Assembly: GCF_012489685.1 (NCBI RefSeq)
Contig: NC_080043.1
Span: forward strand, 12,022,223 to 12,086,222
Direction: 5' to 3'
Length of the DNA: 64,000 nt
Source of the DNA: Lotus japonicus
Taxonomy: Eukaryota; Streptophyta; Magnoliopsida; Fabales; Fabaceae
In this document: positions 1 to 11,419 of the stretch, piece after piece
How positions within the stretch are numbered: position 1 is the stretch's first letter
Layout of the letters: each line of letters starts with the position of its first letter
Translations under genes and position numbers: made by a program
The notes under the pieces: generated by a model
Told to the model about the DNA's origin: nothing
Database searches by the model: none
The model's input: the letters and a program-made list of their open reading frames with translations, nothing else

Positions 1-468
1 GAAGCAATTAAGATTATAGAAAAGTAGGGTTAAGATTTTAGACCTGGAAAATAACAAACATTATTTACTCATGGGGAAGGAATTTGAATATTAGTGTTCA
101 ATACTGACAATGGTGAAACTTCACTACATGGATCTGCAATGTTAAAATTATGTTTCAATTGAAAGTGATTGGAGATAACAAAGACTCATGCTTTCAAGTA
201 TGAAGTGATTACTAAAATGAAACTCAATAAAAGAAGCAAGCTGCCAAATTCCTACTATGGAATTTTAAACTTGTTAAGATGCTTCTATCCTTGACATATA
301 AAAATGGAGTTAAACATGTTTATATCCTTGACATATATTAAATAAGCAGATTATAATAGTAGAAAAAGGAAAGCAAACACATATTTTGATTTAGAATTGA
401 AAATTGATCTAGACTCTTAAATCAATTATAATAGGATCTTTCAAGCATGCAGTAAACTACCTTTATTC
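1..468. other. AT-rich flank, no gene seen
   Basis: This is the 3' flank of the small minus-strand gene that ends at 469. I see no conserved protein segment, no terminal inverted repeat and no RNA gene here. It probably contains the 3' UTR of that gene. Confidence 0.4.
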
Positions 469-1523
469 TTATGACGAAAAGTCGACGTAATACAAACCTT
501 TTCTTTTTCTTATTTTTTGATAAGTTGTCTTTGTCTGAATGTTTGATAAAGAACTTTGTTGAGTAGATGAACCTCCTGCAATGATATTTTGCACTGCAGA
601 AAAAATAAAAAATCATGTCAACACTTTTCACAATACGACAAGCTTTATTTATGATTGTCTACTTTTTTTTTGCAATATCAAATGAACATTATATTCATGA
701 TGGGTCAAGTGCCATTACTAAGAATAGCATACAGATACTCAAAAGAGGAATTACTAACTGACGTGTGTTTCTTACCTAACAGCCCCAATTAATAGTAGAT
801 ACCATTACAAACTAACTATCCCAAAGGACTTAGGAAAAGAAAGAAAGTCAAAATTCAAATCAAATAAGCACCCTTTATAATTCACAGCAATAGATGACAC
901 TCAAACCAGACTTCTGCAAGTTGAATTTTGTCATTATGCAATTGGTAATTCACTGCACCTGGAAGCAATACTTGTGCCTTCTTCGTTCTCATATTATCGG
1001 TTCAAAAAACAAAGGGCAAATCATCTTTGAATACCCCAAATCATCATCATTATATATTATATGCAGTTCTTGAATTGAGCACCTGATTGTCTACTTATTG
1101 TTGTTGAAGCCTCGAATGGAGTTACTATAGATATTCAAATTCTATTCATCACTAATGTGATCAAAACATAAAATAAAGCTATTCAGATTTGTACTAACTT
1201 GATCTCATACCTGAATCCAAAGATGCCAGTGGAGACCTCATGGGCTTTGATCCCTGGCGGAACTCCGTATATTTCAAAGCTTCATCATTGTAATTCAAGG
1301 GGATTCGCAACGGATCCTTGTGCAACGGTGTTGTATTTTCATCAACTGAAAAACAAATAAATGTTTAATAAAATGTTAACTTAACTTGCACTATTGAATT
1401 TTAAAAGCAATTTTTATTCAATTAAACACTACCTTGTATTGAAGTGGTTTTTCTATTGCATCTATTGTTTTTCATTATAATCATTCTTCTCATTCGCGCC
1501 TGTCTAGCCCGTTCCTTATCCAT
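469..1523 (-). CDS. Small spliced gene of unknown function, 116 aa
   Basis: Three minus-strand exons splice in frame: 1523-1433 (starts MDKERARQARMRRM), 1345-1211 and 593-469 (ends YYVDFSS, then TAA). Introns are bounded by GT..AG (donors CAAG|GTAGTG and TCAG|GTATGA; acceptors TTTCAG and TCTGCAG). Exon lengths of 91, 135 and 125 nt sum to 117 codons, an exact open frame, which argues strongly for a real gene or a recently active gene copy. The N-terminus is rich in Arg and Met, the middle has a PLHKDPLRIPLNYNDEA segment, and the C-terminus is basic (TYQKIRKRKG). I recognise no domain. The Arg-rich start loosely resembles N-terminal peptides carried with plant Helitron replicases, so it may be a Helitron-derived fragment. 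That is inference only. Confidence 0.55.
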
Positions 1524-1913
1524 TAGCTCTACTTATAACTAGAAGTTCAGGAAAAATGCTAATGATTCAAGAATGCAGTTAAGATACAGGAAAACATATG
1601 GCATTGTGGAAAGAGTATCTCAGTAATGCAAGCAAGATTAATTGTATAAGATCAATGCAAACTGACGATTCTTGGATGAATAATTAAAAACCTACCTACC
1701 TCTCTTGCTAAATTTCAAAGAAACGAAAACGAATCAGAAAGAAGAGTAAAGCAAAAAACAAACGTGAAAAACATTTCTCAGTCAATTCAAGAATTATATA
1801 AGCGAAAACGAATTTAGTTCACCATCATGTTAACTTCACTGAATGAATAATAAGAGAAGAAGAGGAGCAGATCATTGGCAAGAGAGGGAAAAGAAGAGGA
1901 GGAGAAAATTTAC

Positions 1914-2030
1914 CTTGAGCAAGAGAGAGGTAGATTTCAAGCCGCAACCCACACTGAGAAGAAGAAGCGTTCTGAAATTTGGCAGAATGATCAACGTGTT
2001 CTGTGTTATGTTGTGTAGAAACCATATTTT
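1914..2030 (-). other. Probable 5' UTR exon of the 116-aa gene
   Basis: On the minus strand, this stretch ends in a good donor (GCTCAAG|GTAAATTTTC, exon edge at 1914). It lies about 400 bp upstream of the start codon at 1523. It has no ATG in frame with the coding exons, so it would be leader sequence. The start of the exon is a guess. Confidence 0.3.
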
Positions 2031-2039
2031 CTAGTTCGT

Positions 2040-2310
2040 GATAATTACGAATGTGCCATTATTGAGAGATGCAAAAAACAACATGTTCTCCGTGTTTTCT
2101 ATGTTTCCAGAACAATAATTCAAAACTAAAAAACAAAAACAATTTTTTTCTGTTCTGATTTTTCTGTTTTAAAAACAAAAAAATAGGAAACAATTTTTAA
2201 ATTAATTTTGAGAAAACAACTTTATCAAACAAGTTTTTTTATTTTTAAATTTTATAAAACAGAAAACTGTTTTTAAAAACAGAAATCAAACAAGCCCTAA
2301 ACTACTAGGT
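2040..2310. repeat. A-rich degenerate MITE-like repeat
   Basis: The region is dominated by AAAAACA/TGTTTTT words and ends in a segment whose complement reads GGGCTTGTTTGATTTCTG, a typical outer end of plant MITEs. I could not find a clear partner end or target duplication, so the boundaries are approximate. Confidence 0.25.
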
Positions 2311-2579
2311 TTTCAAAAAACAAATTAGGTTTATGCTTCGATCCTCTATGGAATTCCCATCCTTTCTTTGATCAAAAACATTTTGATTTAGCTTTTCCCT
2401 TCAACCTCACATATTGGCAGCTTTCGTTCTCATTTAGTTAGTGTTAAACTTCACATTTCCTTGTTTTTCTTCATTGTTCACTTCTCTATGTATTTTATTA
2501 CTAATTTCTTTTAATGATGGTTCGATTAATGTGTTGAAAACATTGGTCGTTGGAAAATCAATAAAAAAATTGCCAGGTT

Positions 2580-2990
2580 TGTAATAGACATGTGGATCAG
2601 TCTCACCCTGAGTTGGGCGGCTTGACCTGCATAGGAAGGAACCAGCGTCCAAGGCGGTTCCAACTCTTAGGACTTAAACAGAATCCTAGCGAGTTGGGCT
2701 AGTCTTGATTAAAAGTCCATTAAGTTGTTGTAAGGCCCATTTTGTAATAGACTTAGGGTTATGTGGTCTTTGCCCCTCTATAAAAGGCAAGATCTCATTC
2801 ACAATAAATCAGGTTCTCTCTTGAGCTCAACAATGACTGCACAAAACCCTAGATCTAGGACCTCCATGTTCATGCAAGAACAACATGCTTTTCTATTAGA
2901 GAGCCAGTTAGAGGTTAGTTACTCTAGTAGGCTATATAAGTCAGATTGTGACTCTATAGTGTATGTTGATTACTGAATATTGTGGAATGA
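2580..2990 (+). repeat. Possible solo LTR remnant
   Basis: A TATA box (CTCTATAAAAGGC near 2777) is followed about 25 bp later by an AATAAA signal. The sequence around it is non-coding and has the look of an LTR U3-R segment (GGGCTAGTCTTGATTAAAAG, then AAGGCCCATTTTG). I could not define TG/CA ends or a 5-bp target duplication. Confidence 0.25.
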
Positions 2991-4359
2991 TATAAACCTC
3001 TTTCCCTAGACCAAAACATGAACTTTAATTGGGTATTTTAAAGCGCTACTGAAACGCTTTAAATCAAGCCGTTGTAATAGACGTTTGAAGGTCTTTAAGG
3101 TTTTATAAAATAACACTTTAACCATTAACAGACAGGTACTAAAGCGCTTATTATTAAAAGCGTCGTGACAGAATAAGAAACATGTGTTTTAGCTGCCAAA
3201 ATTTTCCCAGAAGGTTCTACTAAAGTTATACTAAATTCCTACCAAAAGCTTATTGGCTGCCAAAAATCTTCCTTTTAGCTTCCAAAATGTTGGTAGACTG
3301 AATTAAGTGGCTGATTGACTTTGAAATATTCTGGAAACAAAATGTAGCTAACCATCAATCCTTATTCCATACACTGAGGCTAGATTTCAGTGATTTGAAT
3401 TTCTTCTAGAGTACATACGCTCCTCACCCGTCAATCTGAATGTCATTCCATGTCTCTTCCACAAACCGTTCGAATCTAGGATCATCCTGCCAACATTTAA
3501 GAATTCTAAATGGCTTACGAACCTAGTGATAACAATGCACCTTAGCAATAGAGGGCAGATATATGAGAACTCCCTATATAGTACAAATTGGACACAGTCA
3601 AGCCAAGCCGACCACCATTCCTAGGATACCATGAACCAATCGAGTCTGCTCGTAGCCTTTCCACGAGGGTGATACCATGTGAATCATCTTCGTAACAGCA
3701 GAATATCAAACAATTCCAGGTCATAGATAAAAGCATTGAAGTCCTTAGATTCCCTTTCCCCGTAGATGCATCCATTCATCATACCTTTTCTTTCCTATGA
3801 ATTCCTTACTGCATTGAAACGCCCCGCCACTCCCCGATAAAGAATTTTTAAATATCTAGAAGAATATCTTAATATTCAATAAAATTATTAGGAGTTCAAA
3901 ATTTGTGTTTTCTCCATTTTTCATAAAATGGGGGTAGAGAGCCAATCGTTTTTTTCTCCGACAGATGGCCAGACCCCGTAGTCTTCGCTTCTCCTTCAGA
4001 TTTCATGGTGCATATGGCATTCACTATTCGCATTGAAGATTTTGGGGTCCCCAACCACCTCTAATAATAATGAACCCTGAGCCTACAACACTATCCTAAG
4101 CTTTGAAGACCTCCTTGCTCCATACACACAATAATCACCCTGCTCTATCGATAGCAGGGCTCCACCGCTAATCACAACTTTCATCCCCCATATTTGTGTA
4201 CACACTCTTATATCCACCATGGATAGTTTCATCTCCTACAATAATAGCATTTCCACCTTCTCCTTTGTTAGCATCTCCCGCCGGCCGCAAGGCACATCTT
4301 TTGACCATGCTCCACAAGCCTCTCACATTAAAATTGAGAATTAACATGGGTTATTTTGT
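2991..4359. other. Intergenic, no gene seen
   Basis: There are repeated AAAGCG/CGCTTT words between 3040 and 3170, which could be a CACTA-like subterminal region without recognisable ends. The remainder has only short, unconvincing reading frames. A GC-richer patch at 3960-4340 may be retroelement-derived, but I cannot assign it. Confidence 0.3.
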
Positions 4360-4488
4360 GGTAAGAGCTAGGGGATGTAAGGGTGGGGAGGAGAAGGTAT
4401 AGGGTTCGAATCTTGGAAGGGAACTTTGAACGAATTTTCTAACTTACTAACAACCAACCACTAACATTTGCCTAATATAACAAAAAAA
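4360..4488 (+). mobile_element. SINE with 12-bp target duplication
   Basis: The element starts GGTAAGAGCTAGGGG, matching a tRNA-type A box. It has a B box (GGGTTCGAATC) about 50 bp later and ends in CAAAAAAA. The 12-bp word GGGTTATTTTGT occurs directly before (4348-4359) and directly after it (4489-4500), as expected for target-primed insertion. A tRNA-derived SINE is the natural reading. The length of about 129 bp is normal for plant SINEs. Confidence 0.75.
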
Positions 4489-4555
4489 GGGTTATTTTGT
4501 CCATCCCTAAGGGTTATTTTGTCCATCCCTAAGGGTTATTTTGTCCATCCCTCTA
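4489..4555 (+). repeat. 22-bp tandem repeat, three units
   Basis: GGGTTATTTTGTCCATCCCT recurs three times at about 22-bp spacing. The first copy provides the right-hand target duplication of the adjacent SINE, so the SINE landed at the edge of, or inside, this short array. Confidence 0.75.
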
Positions 4556-4761
4556 GTCCTCACATCTTCACAGGGCTTCCTTTTTTTTCCCAATCTCTCT
4601 TCTCCATTTCCACAACTTTTCTAATCACTTCCTCCTCATCACCATTACTTGACACCCCAGTTCCTTTCCTAACTTCCACATAAACCCTACTTCCGATTCA
4701 GAGTTCTTTAGCCAAAACATTTGATTGCAATTTCTAACAGCACAATCTATAACAGGCTAAC

Positions 4762-4945
4762 GAGTAATGATATATACACACCTCATCTTTTAAACACTTC
4801 ATTTCCACCTATTTTTGTTTCTACCTCTCTCCTTTTATCATCTATCACATCTCATACTTTCTCTCACTTACTTTTTTTTTCTTTCTATCTCTCTCCTCCT
4901 CCACCTCCTTCCACCTCAAAATGAGGTGTGAATAAAACATTTTCC
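4762..4945. mobile_element. MITE, same family as 56421-56605
   Basis: It begins GAGTAATGATATATACACAC and runs through a pyrimidine-rich centre (CTCTCTCC, TATCATCTATCACATCTC) to GAGGTGTGAATAAAACATT. The copy at 56421-56605 has the same order of words. The right end is more diverged here, so the target duplication is not visible. Confidence 0.6.
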
Positions 4946-4989
4946 TTTCAATTAGTCCTGAAACCACCCCCACTGAGTCACCCATTTCA

Positions 4990-5292
4990 ATGGACAAAAG
5001 TCAAAATCACACTCATGAAGAGGGACCCACTTCAAAGGGGAGTAAGAACAAGACTGCGAATGAGGGGAGTCTTGTTACTAATAATGGGCCCAAAAAGAGC
5101 CTGGGCCTGGTTCAATCACTAGCCCTGTTATGGTGGGAGGAAAACACACCCATCTCGGACCCAACACTTATGATTTGGTCAGCTCTAAGAGATTCTACCC
5201 ATTATTTTGTTGCATTTGATGGTTTGACGATTCAAAGTGGTGCTTCAATTAGCAAAAGTTTTTCTCTAGAAACTCCATTAGCGTTTATTTAA
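4990..5292 (+). CDS. Hypothetical 100-aa open frame, doubtful
   Basis: An ATG-started frame of 100 codons reads MDKSQNHTHEEGPTSKG and continues to a stop at 5292. The composition (Ser, Thr, Lys and Asn rich, then a more hydrophobic tail with LLWWEEN) is not random-looking. There is no recognised domain, splice context or partner exon. It could be a fragment of a retroelement protein or chance. It lies 390 bp upstream of the receptor kinase gene, on the same strand. Confidence 0.15.
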   Translation: MDKSQNHTHEEGPTSKGSKNKTANEGSLVTNNGPKKSLGLVQSLALLWWEENTPISDPTLMIWSALRDSTHYFVAFDGLTIQSGASISKSFSLETPLAFI

Positions 5293-5681
5293 TTATAAGA
5301 TACTCGTCACATGAATTAGTGGATAACCAGAGCAGGTGAGATGTCATGTCAAATAGGCCAAATCTTCAATTTCTTGACGGATCAGCCTCTCTTTTTTAAT
5401 TTTTATTCCATGATACACCAAATATTAGAAACAAGTTCATGAAACAGTCAATTTTGCTCCCAAATGTCAATGCATGCGAATCATCCAAAGTCGGATTGAA
5501 GTGTCAAACAAACAAAAGCAAAACGTCATGTCTTGAAATGAGCGCACAACAACGTTTGTTGTTTCTTGCTCTTGGCACTCATCAAATATTTTGATAGATA
5601 CATATAGCTTTGATTCACATCTCTATGTCTGTATCCTAATAGCAGCTAGAGTAGTACTATAATAGTCTATATCACACTTCA

Positions 5682-8460
5682 ATGGAAATTCTTACTTTCA
5701 TCTTTATACTACTTGCCTCTCTCAAAGTTTGCATAGGATCAGACACCATTCATTTGTCACAATCCATCACCTATAACAAAACCTTGGTGTCCCAAAATGG
5801 ATGGTTTGAACTTGGTTTCTTCAATCCCGACATGTCTAATAAAACATACCTCGGTATCTGGTTCAAGAACATCCCTATTCGACAAGTCGTTTGGGTCGCA
5901 AATAGGGTCCAACCAATCATCGGCTCTGATGGCATCATGTTAACATTGAACAGCACAGGCAACCTCGTCCTCACCCAAAACGGCACTGTTTTTTGGCACA
6001 CAAACATTCAAAAGCAAGAACTGAATGATAATCTAGTGGTTGTTCTATTGGACAGTGGCAATCTTGTGGTGAGAAATGACCAAGAAGGGTATTTGTGGCA
6101 GAGCTTTGACTACCCATCAGACACATTGCTGCCAGGGATGAAATTGGGAAGAAGCTTCAAATTGGGACATGATTGGAAATTGACATCATGGAAGAGTTCA
6201 CAAGATCCATCACCAGGTGATGTTACATGGAGTTTAGTATTGCATAATTATCCTGAATATTACATGATGAAGGGAACAGAGAAACACTACAGGTTAGGAC
6301 CATGGAATGGACAACATATTAGTGGAATACCAGAACAAGAATCTAACTCCTTCATGAATTACGACCTTGTCAGTGATGAAAATGAAATGTTCTACTCGTT
6401 CAGCCTCAAGAACAAATCTGTCATCTCAATTATGCTGCTGAATCAAAGTCAAACAACTGTTTTTCACAATGTGTGGAATGATGAGAATCAAAATTGGAGG
6501 ACTTATATTTCACTCCCTAAGGACTATTGTGACACTTATGGTCTATGTGGAGCTTATGGGAATTGCATGATTACAAGGGGACAAGTGTGCCAATGTTTCA
6601 AGGGGTTTAGTCCGAAGTCACCACAAGCATGGACAACATCGGATTGGAATGAAGGATGTGTGAGAGATACACCATTGAGCTGCAACAATGGGACAGTGAA
6701 AGATGGATTTGTTAAATTTGAAGGGCTGAAAGTTCCGGACACTACACATACTTGGTTGAATAGAACTATGGGTCTTGAGAAATGCAGAGAGAAGTGCTTG
6801 AATAATTGTTCTTGTATGGCTTATGCAAATTCAAACATAAGTGGTGGAGGTAGTGGATGTGTCTTGTGGTTTGGTGATCTGATTGACATAAGGCAGTTTG
6901 ATAATGGTGGCCAAGATCTTTACATTCGGATGTCAGGTTCAATGTTAGGTAAATCATTTGGTGCCGAGAAACTCGTTTGAAAATCACAGAAAGATCAAAT
7001 CATGGTGGAGGACAGCAGCAACTTTTTTAACTTTTGCTTCTGTCGATCATGATATTGTGTTTATAGGCTGAATTTCAGGTCTGAAGATTCAAGCTCATTT
7101 CTTTGATCTAACTTTTCTATTTTTCATCAAATTGAACACAGAAGGGCGTGAAGACAGGCGCAAAAAGAAGAGGAGGACTATAGTTGCTACCACGATTATT
7201 GCTTTAATTTGTGGAGTGTGTATTTATTTCATCTGGAGAGTTCGGAGGAAGAATGCTGGTAAATTTATTAATTCTCTCACAATTTTCCTTACTTGATTAC
7301 TACAATTTTTTTATATAATTTTCTGTTAAATATAGATCCTGTTAATTGTCAAGAAGAAGCTTGACCTTGATGTATTTATCACTTTAGCAATTAGGCTTGA
7401 AAGGTGGATATAATGATATATGCATATGAATTTTGTTTCTACTTAAACCACCCTACCTAACATGATATCATAGTCTTAACTTCACTTTATAAGAAACATT
7501 TTATATTTTCTTTTACTTCTCAAGCATTCATTTTAATCCATTTTGATTTCCTCTTCATGTTTTTTCCTTTCTGCAGAGAGATCTCAAGGTCATGTGGATG
7601 ATCTGGATCTCCCATTGTTTGATCTACGAACAATTTCTAAAGCCACTAATGGCTTTGCAATGAACAAAAAGATTGGAGAAGGTGGTTTTGGACCTGTATA
7701 TAAGGTAATTCATATGGATGGTATTATGTGACAAAAATTACTAGAGATGCATAAATATTATATAAAGAAATCTACTCATGAATGTCATTTTACAGGGAAA
7801 ATTAGCAGATGGTCAAGAAATTGCAGTGAAGAAACTTTCAATCTTCTCAGGACAAGGGATGGATGAGTTCATAAATGAAGTAAAATTAATTGCACAACTT
7901 CAACATCGAAACCTTGTAAAACTTTTGGGTTGCTGCGTTCAAGGAGAACAACGAATGTTAGTTTATGAATACATGGCTAATGGTAGCCTAGACTCCTTCA
8001 TTTTTGGTATGGAATATCTTAAAACTAAAATTTTGTCACACTAGTGTTTTATGAATTATTAAACAACACCATGTTTGATTTGAATAAAGCAGATGCTACC
8101 AAGGGTAAAATGCTACAATGGCCTCTACGGTTCAACATAATATGTGGAATTGCTAGGGGGCTCATGTATCTTCACCAAGATTCTAGACTGAGGATTATTC
8201 ATAGAGATCTCAAAGCAAGTAATGTTTTACTTGATGATAATTTGAATCCAAAAATATCAGATTTTGGAACAGCTAGAACTTTTGGAGGAGACCAAATTGA
8301 AGGAAACACAAAAAGAATAATAGGAACTTAGTAAGTTAATTTCTTATTACCTCTCATAATTTAGCTTCTTTATTCTCTGGAAGTGAGGCAGTGAGCACTA
8401 GGGTACCGATTGAAAAATCACGGATTGAGATTGAAAGAACATAATTTTATTTATTTATTT

Positions 8461-8505
<45 letters not shown>

Positions 8506-9107
8506 TATATATTATTAAAATGTCGATTGTATATGTGAATGATTGTCATGGTTTATTGTAGTGGGTACATGGCACCTGAATATGCTGTTGATGGAATCTT
8601 TTCAGTGAAATCTGATGTTTTTAGCTTTGGCATTTTATTGTTGGAGATTTTATGCGGCAAAAGAAATAGAGGATATTACCACATAGATGACACTCTTAAT
8701 CTTGTTGGTCAAGTAAGTCGTACTTCAATAAATATTTTAGCTCGCATTGTTAAAATTATTTAATTGAACAATTGTTAATTTCCCTTATGATTCAGGCATG
8801 GAGATTGTGGAAAGAAGGCAGGGCTTTAGAGTTGATGGACTCAAACATAGGTAGTGACACATGTGTTGTATCAGAAGTGATGCGTTGCTTACATGTTAGT
8901 CTACTGTGCGTGCAACAAAATCCAAATGATAGGCCTATTATGGCCTCTGTGATTCTAATGTTAGGGAGTGAAATGGAGTTGGAGGAGCCTAAAGAACCTG
9001 GATTCATTTTGAAAAACTTTCAAACTGAGTCATGTGTACATACAAGTCAGAATGGAGAATGTAGTTCAACAAATGAAGTGACAATGACCTTATTATATGC
9101 TCGATGA
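5682..9107 (+). CDS. G-type lectin S-receptor-like serine/threonine kinase
   Basis: Seven exons (5682-6948, 7142-7258, 7577-7704, 7796-8006, 8093-8330, 8562-8712, 8796-9107) join in frame to 807 aa, the family's usual size and exon pattern. A signal peptide covers residues 1-20. Then come a B-lectin domain (WVANRVQP), the S-locus glycoprotein region with the EGF-like [13 protein letters not shown], a cysteine-rich PAN domain, a membrane segment at about 435-454, and a cytoplasmic kinase. Kinase motifs are complete: [10 protein letters not shown] at 495-504, AVK Lys516, HRDLKASN from His611, DFGTAR from Asp631 and APE at 658-660, so it looks catalytically competent and of the RD class. The family acts at the plasma membrane in recognition and defence signalling; the ligand is not deducible. 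Exon 1 could be mistaken for a secreted 432-aa protein if the GTAAAT donor at 6949 is ignored. Confidence 0.93.
8467..8502. repeat. (AT)n microsatellite in a kinase intron
   Basis: About 18 AT dinucleotides sit in the fifth intron of the receptor kinase gene, between the DFG and APE exons. It would be length-variable and a handy marker. No function is implied. Confidence 0.9.
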
Positions 9108-9468
9108 AAATAATGTAGTAAGGAAAGTTGCACTAAATTAAAGTATATAGGGATGTATTGCAAAGTATTTCTTTTAAAAGGTAGACTTGTGCATGCCATG
9201 TGAAAGGAGCATTTTTTTTCTGAAACGTATCTCTACAGTAGTAGGACTATCTAACGGGTGGGTTTGGATTCAAACGTCGGTTTTAGTTGGGTGAAACAAA
9301 ATCAAACCACCAAGCCGCCACCTTCCGCCGCTAGGGGACAACTAGCTCAAATTCATGTTATACAGTACACAGTTACCTTGGGTGGTTTAAGTAGGTTTGT
9401 ACATCCAGAAAAAAATCAAAAAAAAATTAAAGATGATGAGAGAATAGAAGCTAAGGGTGTGTTTGGTT

Positions 9469-9728
9469 TAGGGATGACATCGGGTTGGACTCGCGTTTTG
9501 CCTTTCACAAACCCGAACTCTCATATCAAACGGGTTTCGGGTTTACCCAAACTCGTTATAGTCTCAAACTCACGTCCTAACCTAACTTAACGCACAGAGT
9601 TTTTTTACAAAACGAAATGCAACTTATATGATTTTGTTAAGAAAAAACTTTTTATATCTTCTTTGCAAACAAATACAGGGTCGGGTTCGGGCGAGCACCC
9701 ACGAGTTTGGGTTATGTTGTCATCCCTA
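9469..9728. mobile_element. hAT-type MITE, about 260 bp
   Basis: Ends are inverted: TAGGGATGACATCGGG on the left, and the complement of ..TTGTCATCCCTA on the right. The 8-bp flanks GTTTGGTT (9461-9468) and GATTAGTT (9729-9736) match at 6 of 8 positions, which fits an old hAT insertion. The interior has several ACCCG/CGGGT words and no coding capacity. Confidence 0.55.
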
Positions 9729-9736
9729 GATTAGTT

Positions 9737-10259
9737 TGCCAATTTGTTGTTTTCATTTTCACTAAAAAATGAAAATAAAGATGGAAATGTGTTTGCTTAA
9801 AAAAAATGTTTCTAAAGAAAATAGTCAAGTAAATGACCCCTATTTTGAAAACAAAGAAATAATGGCATGTTTAGTTTGAGAATAGTTTTCATTTTCAATT
9901 TCTCAAGATTTAGAAAATGAGTTTGTGTTGAATTTGTGTGAGCTATGGCACCCATCATGGATAATAAGACAAATCCAACCGATTACCCCATCATGATAAT
10001 TACATTAAGGAGCAAGGAACAAAATGAACCCAAAAAAAGAGAGAAAAGGAAACCTTCTTCTTCTGCTTGCCACCGCCAAATTTGGGGTATTGGACTACTA
10101 ACTTATGAGTTATTCAAGCAGCAAAACTACAATAAACTGAGATGTTTACAATAACAATTGCATATGGTCAGAGATAATGTAATAGAAAATCTGATTGCTA
10201 ATAATAACACATAAAAATCACATAAAATAAAAGAGATTCGTATTAACCAATCTACTAAC
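9737..10259. other. Intergenic, possible 3' exon of a minus-strand gene
   Basis: Nothing can be assigned with confidence. On the minus strand, the stretch near 10020-10110 reads through a Gly/Lys-rich segment (FGGGKQKKK) that could be a downstream exon of the putative exon at 10260-10355. I could not settle the acceptor or frame. Confidence 0.25.
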
Positions 10260-10355
10260 CTGTTGAGCCTCAAAACTCTTCAAAGTTTCTAGGTGTCTGG
10301 CTTCCCTTCTCCGTTGTTGCTCCCAATCGTTCGCTCTCCATCGCGTCCACTCCAT
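10260..10355 (-). CDS. Putative coding exon, 32 codons
   Basis: On the minus strand, ATG at 10355 opens a frame (MEWTRWRANDWEQQRRREAR, then HLETLKSFEAQQ) that ends exactly at a donor, CAACAG|GTTAGT. The composition (charged, helical, rich in Arg, Glu and Gln) looks like protein. A second minus-strand donor (CTCG|GTGAGTAT near 10480) could close a leader exon upstream. The family is unknown and no complete gene could be assembled. A plus-strand frame overlaps the same region (see findings), so only one strand can be right. Confidence 0.3.
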
Positions 10356-11048
10356 AGACCCATTTCAGAAATTGACTTCTCAAGTAACCTTCAACAAATA
10401 TCAGAAAATTGAATGGCGGTGGAAGGAAAAAAAAAACGTAGACAATGTTAGAAGAAAGGAAACAAAAGAAACTATACTCACCGAGAGTCCCAGCGAAACT
10501 TATAGAAAAGCAAAGAGCCTCGACATCCTTGATTGCAGATTGCAGGGGGCTTTAGAAGAAGCGGAAGAATCAATTCAAAACACAAACCCTTCACTGGAAC
10601 CGTGGAACATATCCCTAACTGAAGTTTATGTTGAAGGAGGTTATGCAGGGGCGGACCCACATACAAGTCAGGGGTCAATTGAACCCCCTGAAAAAAAAGG
10701 AATTCTTACTTACCCCCTATATTGTTTTTTTTTGAACCCCCTGAAAATTTAAATTTGCACCCATACCCTTTCTCCTTTCTCTCTCTCACACACTCACATC
10801 AGATCAGACTCTCATTCTCTCACGACTCACTCACTCTCAAGTCTCACCTAGGTCTGGCCGTCATCATCAAGCACGGCCGCACGGCGTCGGCGCACCACCA
10901 CCACGCCACCACCGTCCACCAGACCAGTCCAGCCGCGCCTCACCCTAGGTATGGCTGATTTCCCTAAATTGATTTATTTTCTCTTCTCCTTTCTCAAGCT
11001 TGATTAACTCAAGTTCCTTTTCTGCTCCTTTCAAACAACTGTACATCA

Positions 11049-11266
11049 GATCTCTTCTAGCTGCACTCTGTTTCCATGCATATCAGCAAGTTTCTTATTT
11101 GATATTGCAGAGGGTATCACCTGTAACCCACTTGGTGGTCATTGTGAGCTTTGTTATCTTCTTCCAGACACCTGTCTCTCCTGTGAATGCCATGGGGACT
11201 GCTTTAGCTCCTGCCGGTGTTTTCCTCTATTCAAGGGTGAAGCAAATTAAACCAAAAACAGCTTAA
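11049..11266 (+). pseudogene. Captured fragment of phosphoenolpyruvate/phosphate translocator
   Basis: The frame reads [20 protein letters not shown], then PVTH, then [20 protein letters not shown] and [16 protein letters not shown] before the stop. This is the C-terminal end of plastid-envelope PEP/phosphate translocators (PPT/CUE1 type), which import PEP for the shikimate pathway. Compared with the family, a short stretch between PVTH and VVIV (normally containing GNCVKR, part of the substrate-contacting region) is missing in frame. Everything upstream of this last ~70 residues is absent. It cannot encode a working carrier. It begins right after a plausible acceptor (ACATCAG) and lies inside the hAT element. 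Confidence 0.75.
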
Positions 11267-11419
11267 TTTCACCTGGTAAAAAATTTCTAGTTGCATCACA
11301 AAAGCTAAATAGCTGCAATTCTCAATTTCTTTGTAGGTTAGATAGGGAATATGATGAGGATTACTTTTTCTAGCCGCATGCCATGCTTTCTCATGATTTG
11401 TTACTTTTAATGGATTTGT

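Noticed and set aside
1843..2034. 63-aa plus-strand Arg/Lys-rich frame
   Set aside because: Overlaps the probable minus-strand leader exon and is a simple purine-rich stretch.
11049..11266. Functional phosphate translocator gene
   Set aside because: Only the C-terminal part is present, with an internal deletion, inside a hAT element.
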